Of a stretch of 64,000 bases of DNA, positions 60,928 through 64,000 are shown piece after piece. The DNA lies in contig JAFREQ010000012.1 in assembly GCA_025331565.1 (NCBI GenBank), positions 13,010,501 through 13,074,500 on the forward strand, written 5' to 3'. The notes beneath the pieces were generated by a model that saw nothing but the letters and a program-made list of their open reading frames with translations, was not told where the DNA came from and ran no database searches. The stretch's first letter is position 1; each line of letters begins with the position of its first letter. A program made the position numbers and the translations under genes. This stretch comes from Holacanthus passer. Its lineage: Eukaryota > Chordata > Actinopteri > Pomacanthidae.

Positions 60928-62730
60928 TCACTCAATGTCCACCTGCGAAATATTTGTCAATCCAAGTTCAGGATCTGTTTTGTGGTTGGTCATATTTCCT
61001 GCTTCCTGGACAGGCTTGGATACTTCTTCCTCGCAGCACGATGGCACTGGTGTTCGTCTTTCAGCCAAAAGGTTGTCTGAGCAACAGAAGAATAGGGGAA
61101 GGATTTTTTTAGGAATTAGATTGAAATATGAGGTAAAATCATTGTAGATATGAAAACATAAATTTGTGCACATTATAAAAAGACACAATTCACAGTGTAC
61201 CTCCTGTATTTGTGTATTGCTGTAGGTTTATCTGCTCCCTAACAATTATCTACTAACCGTAGTTGGATCTGATCCAGTGCAGAAAAGGCTTGATTTTTGT
61301 TAGAACAACGAATGAAATTGCAGCAGACAGGAGGACAATTATTACCAGGAACCATGCCGTATCTGTAAGAACGTGTGAGAGACATTTTTGAAATATTTAG
61401 ATGAACGCCCATGGGAGAAAGACTTTGTTTTTGTTGGCACAGACAGAAGCAGCAGCTTACTTTACCTCTGATTTGTTTATGGGTTGTCCAGAGTGTAGTG
61501 GCGGGTCCAGGTGTCAGAGCTGGAGGGAGGAGATTAAAAAAAACTTATCAGCTCAGTGCAGATACATTTAATAGTTCAATGGAAATATGAAACTGTTCAT
61601 GGTTCAGATTAGTCAGTGAGCTCACTCTGAGGCCCCTTATTTTTAACACTGCAGTCAGGAAAGCAACACGATTTATAATTAACTCATGTCACCTTGTGTG
61701 TGTGACCTTCCTCAATGGATACTGTAGGAATTCAGAGCATCATAAAAGAACAAAGACCCCTTTTTGACAGAGCTGCTGCAGTGCCAAATGATGAAACAGG
61801 TAGAACAAAATAATACATTGTGCAAAAATTATGTGGGAAGACGTTAATTGCAAAGTCTAAATCTGCTTAGTACCTCTGACAGCTCAAACTACAGTCCTTT
61901 AAAACAGTATTAATATATGATTTGGTCACATTGGTGCAGCAAAACAAACACAAGACCGACATCACCTCAGGAGTTAGCGAACAGTTGCCTATTTATTTTG
62001 AGCTTTTATTTGAAGTCAGGTTTTCATGTTTCTCACTCGTTTTAGCTCCACTTTGTTCTCCACCAGATCCTGCCTCTTTAGTTGCTAAATGCTCCATGTG
62101 TTCACCAGCTAGTCTGGTTGTGCTGCACAGTGTGTGTTTATCAGAGCTTTTGTTTTTGCTGGAAAAAAGCTGCCTGCTGCTGCTGGAAATGATAAGAATG
62201 GAGAGAGTAAACCAAAAATAGGAAAGTTAGAGGCCCAATAAAAACAAATCCATGAACTGAAAGACACTAAAATGCTCTGTAGAGCTTAGGGGAACTGAGC
62301 TGGGTGATTACTCACATATCACGTATCAAGTTACTTAATGAGTAAAGCTCAAAGTCCGATTGGAAGGCCACACCCAGCAGTAATGTTGGTGCAACAGACA
62401 CCATGAAGGAAACAATTTATAGTAATATAGTTACTTCAATGTTCAACCTTTCATTCTGGTGTTAAGTTAGTTTTCCACCATTTTGCATATTATGTGTATT
62501 ATATGCTGACTCTCAGGTGTCTAATGTCCAAAACTCACTTGTGTAAATACTGTTATGCGCAAAGCGTTGGAGGAGTATCCCACCTGTAATGAACGGAGTG
62601 AGCGTGGGCTTGATGGTGGTTGGTATCGGCACACACTTTTTGCAGGCTTGGTCTTTGCATTCGTAGCCGGCTTTACATCTGCACACAGCGTTATGAGTGG
62701 CGTTACAGTGCGACTTATACTCCATGTTCA
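60928..62730 (-). CDS. cd27: CD27 (TNFRSF7)-like receptor, 3' four exons; 5' end outside the window
   Basis: Co-stimulatory TNF receptor of lymphocytes in mammals. Exons on the bottom strand in transcript order: 62730-62584 (last cysteine-rich repeat and start of stalk), 61519-61466 (stalk), 61362-61258 (TM helix), 61076-60928 (tail and stop). Joined phases agree. The repeat HCNATHNAVCRCKAGYECKD and CKKCVPIP aligns with human CD27 CAITANAECACRNGWQC and CTECDPLP. TM: TAWFLVIIVLLSAAISFVVL. The short tail has CCEEEVSKPVQEAG, matching CD27 EEEGSTIPIQEDY; PVQE is a TRAF-binding motif. There is no death domain. The signal peptide and first repeats must lie beyond 64000, since 62731-64000 has no other cysteine-rich exon on this strand. 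Confidence 0.78.
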
Positions 62731-64000
62731 CTGTAAAAAACAAACAAACAACAACAACAAAAAAATGACAGTTGTCATTAAAAGATCAAGTTTAATCATA
62801 ATTCTGAGTATGTTGTGTGTATGACGAACAGAAAGGTTGTTTTGAAAATGTGACACAAATCAGAAAATGAAAAATGACTCACTGACGAGGCATGGCAGGT
62901 AATGATTCTGGTTCTGAGTCATAAGACGGTTATATTATCACATTTGATACCTATTCTTCAGAGATAGCTCAGTGAAATCAGTATTTCAATTTGATGAAAC
63001 ATTTTCTTTCTTAGCAAATGCTTTAACATGCATGCTTTAATTAACAAGGAGAAAACTACTTACATGAGCACCCATAGTCATCACAAAACATTTGCTCGTT
63101 AGATTATAAAGCTACAACCATGACAACCATACATAGTGTTGAATAGTAGTAATTTTGCGTCATTTAGGGTCATAGCTCAGAGAGAACTTCAGATCTTAAT
63201 GGTTAGATTTTGTACCTGAGCTGATGTGACCGCACATGTGGATGATCTACAGCTAAAACATTTTTTACACATTTTCATTAAGTCTGTTGGAGGTAATTAC
63301 ATCATTACTACATTATTATGTTCACTATACTCGCGCCTTTGTAAATTTGTTCCCATGTAAATTTGTGAATATCTTCTTTTTAGCCTGTTTAAATTGCTCT
63401 TTTTTTTTTAAACTATTTAACCTTCTATCCTTTTTGCTGCTGTACATTGTGAATTTCCCCACTGTAGGACAAATAAAGGTTTATCTTATCTTATCTTATC
63501 TTGCTACACCCCGCAGTGTCCCACTGCTGCAAATGTCTCCACAGTTTGACATTTCATATTTAGAACAGATTATGAAAAACACTGCAGGTGAGTAATATAC
63601 GTATAATCTTAAATTTGTTATTCTTTTTGCTTGCCCTCCTCACTGGGAGGAAACATTTTAACACAGAGCAGTGAATCTAAGGTTTGGGGCTGGCAAAGAT
63701 TCCTACTCAAGGCGCCTTTAGCGGGGTTGAAAGGGTGGGTCATTACCCCACTCACTACTTTGCCCTGCTGTCCCACGCTGATCCATTATAGTGCAACGAC
63801 TTAAGTCTTCAAATTGCTGTTAGTCTAAGATCCGTAAACAGGATCGTCATAAGATGTGCATGTAAAAGTTATGCAGCATCAACAGGTTATAACTGATGAT
63901 GTAAATCAGTCATTTAAGGGGATGTGAGAACTTCACACTGTAGGAAAGCATCACTATTAAAGTTTAAACTATGTGGCCTCCTTTGCAACTCTGCTTCCAT
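62731..64000. other. CD27-like gene upstream intron and flanking sequence
   Basis: No further cysteine-rich exon is recognised on the bottom strand. A LINE-type tail occupies 63435-63503. A possible top-strand exon is discussed under findings. The segment 63640-63790 is unassigned. Confidence 0.4.
63435..63503 (+). repeat. LINE-like 3' tail with (TTATC)n
   Basis: GTGAATTTCCCCACTGTAGG, then CAAATAAAGGTTTATCTTAT ending in four or more TTATC units. It is the same end, inverted, as 24356-24415. Confidence 0.65.

Overview
The window is nuclear DNA from a ray-finned fish, most likely a percomorph teleost. The genes are split by short GT-AG introns. Non-coding DNA is full of teleost-type dispersed repeats and CA/GACA/GATA microsatellites. 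The C-type natriuretic peptide has the N-terminal GWNRGCFG seen in advanced teleosts. Nothing bacterial, organellar or viral was seen.

Layout, left to right. (1) 1-18661: the 3' 28 exons of ncapd2 (condensin I HEAT subunit) on +, with the 5' end outside the window. (2) 20340-21819: a small C-type natriuretic peptide gene on +. (3) 26042-31649: complete gapdh on +; its 11 coding exons give exactly 333 residues. (4) 34875-39731: an eight-exon neuropsin(Opn5)-group opsin on +, with an unusually large extracellular loop 3 and a GC-AG intron. (5) 39900-about 53800: iffo1 (nuclear intermediate-filament-like protein) on +, with a CpG-rich promoter and no other gene in the 5 kb after its stop. (6) 54780-60498: a TNF-receptor-superfamily gene on +, without a death domain and with a TRAF2-type C-terminal motif; it is LTBR-like by context. 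(7) 60501-62730 and beyond: a CD27-like TNF receptor on -, convergent with the previous gene, whose first exons lie past the right edge.

The set ncapd2, gapdh, iffo1, LTBR/CD27-like receptors matches the gene content of human 12p13.31 (LTBR-CD27-...-NCAPD2-GAPDH-IFFO1), so this is an old conserved syntenic block. The natriuretic peptide and opsin genes are extra to the human order. The genes are not an operon and do not share one pathway: chromosome condensation, a peptide hormone, glycolysis, light sensing, nuclear filaments and two lymphocyte-type co-stimulatory receptors.

Main oddities: a one-base frameshift in ncapd2 exon 17 (probably an assembly error in a T run); an insertion of roughly 70 residues between TM6 and TM7 of the opsin; an opsin terminal exon that runs into a GACA/GATA microsatellite; back-to-back poly(A) signals between the two TNF receptors; and a non-autonomous hAT element with a perfect 8-bp target duplication.

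Exon coordinates were read by eye from splice consensus, reading phase and similarity to remembered vertebrate proteins. Phase sums were checked for every gene.
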